The translations under genes and the position numbers were made by a program. The notes beneath the pieces were generated by a model. It did not search any database. It was not told the DNA's origin and saw only the letters and a list, made by a program, of their open reading frames with translations. 16,823 nt of DNA. Origin: Deltaproteobacteria bacterium (GTDB lineage: Bacteria > Myxococcota_A > UBA796). This document shows positions 15,655 through 16,823 of the stretch, piece by piece (the first letter of the stretch is position 1; every line of letters starts with the position of its first letter). The stretch lies in assembly GCA_002707085.1 (NCBI GenBank), contig PALY01000110.1, forward strand, positions 1 to 16,823, read 5' to 3'.

Positions 15655-16130
15655 CTGAAATACTTTGGTCGGTGTTCAGTGCCGCAGCCATTGTAGGCGG
15701 TTCCTGGTTCGTCGGCGGCTGGCTCGCAGGACTGGTCGGTACGCTGATGGCCCAAACTCGCATCGACCCCATGGTTCGGGCGTTGCTGGTACGACTCACC
15801 AAACCTCTGATTATGGGAATGGCAGTCATCGCCGCCTTGGCTCAGATTGGTGTCGACATCCGGGTACTCCTTGCGATCCTCCTGGCTGGCGCCATTGCTG
15901 TGGGATTGGGTCTCCAAGGCCCTGTATCGAGCGTCATCGCAGGCGGAATCCTCTTTTCAAGAACGCCCTTTCGGGTCGGTGATGAGGTGGAATTGGCCGG
16001 TATTCAAGGCACCGTTGTCGGCATTGGCTGGTTGAGTGTCCTGATTGATGAAGCGAATGGTACACGGACCATTCTCCCCAACCGCCTGATCACATCGGCA
16101 CCCATGCGGATCGTGAAACGAGCCGAATAA
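15651..16130 (+). CDS. Minimal MscS-type mechanosensitive channel
   Basis: A 159-residue inner-membrane protein made of the pore-forming part of MscS. Hydrophobic segments are at about 5-30, 52-66 and 71-101. The last is the pore helix, with the Gly/Ala pattern AIAVGLGLQGPVSSVIAGG (81-99) followed by FRVGDEVELAGIQGTVVGIG (107-126), the start of the beta domain. The protein stops after LPNRLITSAPMRI, so the lower alpha/beta vestibule of E. coli MscS (286 residues) is missing, and one N-terminal helix fewer is present. Such channels open under membrane tension and release small solutes during hypo-osmotic shock; whether this short version gates is unknown. The start overlaps the ATPase stop by four bases, so it is probably translated with the transporter. 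A short hairpin follows at 16144-16157. Confidence 0.88.
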   Translation: MTEILWSVFSAAAIVGGSWFVGGWLAGLVGTLMAQTRIDPMVRALLVRLTKPLIMGMAVIAALAQIGVDIRVLLAILLAGAIAVGLGLQGPVSSVIAGGILFSRTPFRVGDEVELAGIQGTVVGIGWLSVLIDEANGTRTILPNRLITSAPMRIVKRAE

Positions 16131-16143
16131 GCAATCCGGGCTT

Positions 16144-16157
16144 CAGCCTATCGGCTG
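16144..16157. terminator. Short hairpin between convergent genes
   Basis: CAGCC-TATC-GGCTG forms a 5-bp stem across the stop codon of the minus-strand methionine aminopeptidase gene, 13 bases after the MscS stop. There is no clean T-run on either strand, so it is at best a weak terminator. Confidence 0.3.
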
Positions 16158-16823
16158 TTCGGTGTCCAACAAGACATGCGACCGAGCTTAGCCCAAGGTT
16201 TGTCTTCGCTGTTCTTTAATGCATGAGGGCGACGAGTGAGTACCTCACAGCCGTTTCGTGTCACCACAAGCGTGTGTTCAAATTGCGCAGACAGCGAGCC
16301 ATCTTTGGTTTCAACAGTCCACCCATCCGAGAGGTGTTTGACCTGCCACCCTCCCACGTTGATCATGGGTTCAATGGTGAACATCATGCCTCTTCGGATT
16401 CGAGGGCCTGTGCCTGGCTGACCCACGTGAGGAACAGAGGGTTCGGTGTGAAATGTACGACCGATTCCATGTCCGGTGTAGTCTCGAACGACACTGCATC
16501 CGTTCGCTTCCGCATATTGCTGAATGACATGGCCGATATCACCAATGTGGCCACCAGGACGTACGACTTCGATACCCAACTCTAAACAATGTCGGGCCAC
16601 TTCCACGACATGCTTGGCCTCATCTGACACTTCGCCGATGTAGAACGTTGCAGATGTATCCCCATGGAAACCATTCTTCTCTGGGTAGATGGAGGTCACA
16701 TCCACGTTGATGATGTCTCCATCCTTCAAGATGGTGTCGTCCGGGATTCCATGACAAACCACATGATTGACGCTGGTACAAACGCTTTTGGGAAATCCAC
16801 GGTAGTTCAATGGTGCGGGAATG
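16148..16823 (-). CDS. map: Methionine aminopeptidase type I (5' end outside window)
   Basis: Removes the initiator methionine from nascent proteins; cytoplasmic, M24A family. The frame stays open through the window edge (…IPAPLNYRGFP), so at least 224 residues are visible and the start is beyond 16823. Diagnostic segments are PKSVCTSVNHVVCHGIP with the active-site His, NVDVTSIYP and HGDTSATF with two metal-binding Asp, GHGIGRTFHTEPSVPH with the metal His, FTIEPM with the first metal Glu and QFEHTLVV with the second. All five metal ligands are present. After the usual end (GCEVLT) there is an extension of about 28 residues, basic and with Trp and Cys, that standard MAPs lack. It converges on the mscS-like gene with 17 bases between. 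Confidence 0.95.
   Translation of the reverse strand, partial: IPAPLNYRGFPKSVCTSVNHVVCHGIPDDTILKDGDIINVDVTSIYPEKNGFHGDTSATFYIGEVSDEAKHVVEVARHCLELGIEVVRPGGHIGDIGHVIQQYAEANGCSVVRDYTGHGIGRTFHTEPSVPHVGQPGTGPRIRRGMMFTIEPMINVGGWQVKHLSDGWTVETKDGSLSAQFEHTLVVTRNGCEVLTRRPHALKNSEDKPWAKLGRMSCWTPNSR

Noticed and set aside
1..16823. CRISPR array, tRNA, insertion sequence, integrase or phage genes
   Set aside because: No regularly spaced direct repeats, cloverleaf-like segments, transposase or recombinase motifs or terminal inverted repeats were found by reading both strands.

Overview
The window comes from a Gram-negative bacterium of moderate GC content (about 50-55% by eye). It carries an outer-membrane-type lipoprotein with two Pro/Ala-linked CGDGxC cysteine repeats, a motif I associate with Myxococcota, Bradymonadota and other former Deltaproteobacteria. 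A predatory or environmental deltaproteobacterial-type host is therefore my best guess, not a demonstrated assignment. Genes are densely packed, several neighbours overlap, and non-ATG starts (GTG or TTG) are common. No rRNA, tRNA, insertion sequence, CRISPR array or phage gene was seen.

Left part (1-4175): a possible 3' gene tail and a hairpin terminator, then the cysteine-repeat lipoprotein (minus strand). It is divergent from a helical protein of unknown function (plus), which ends at a strong hairpin shared with a convergent membrane-anchored retropepsin-like aspartic protease (minus). Next come a DEDDh 3'-5' exonuclease (plus) and, in a 17-bp tail-to-tail overlap, a membrane-anchored endonuclease/exonuclease/phosphatase-fold protein (minus).

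Middle (4178-8941): a tightly coupled plus-strand operon hemE - hemY - prmC covers two late porphyrin steps plus the release-factor glutamine methyltransferase. It converges on a cobalamin-binding-type radical SAM protein (minus).

Right part (9022-16130): divergent from the radical SAM gene lies a five-gene operon. It encodes a membrane-tethered family 5 peptide-binding protein, a YejB-like permease, a YejE-like permease, a fused double-ATPase subunit (YejF-like arrangement) and a minimal MscS-type mechanosensitive channel. Both permeases carry large additions relative to the usual family: about 140 helical periplasmic residues in the first, and an extra transmembrane pair with a basic loop in the second. 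The binding protein is tethered by an N-terminal helix plus coiled coil. This makes the operon the most unusual part of the window. At the right edge a type I methionine aminopeptidase (minus, 5' end outside the window) converges on it.

The best candidate for something underexplored is the remodelled Yej-type importer with its own small MscS channel, sharing a regulatory region with a B12 radical SAM enzyme. The individual families are known; the architecture is what deserves attention.
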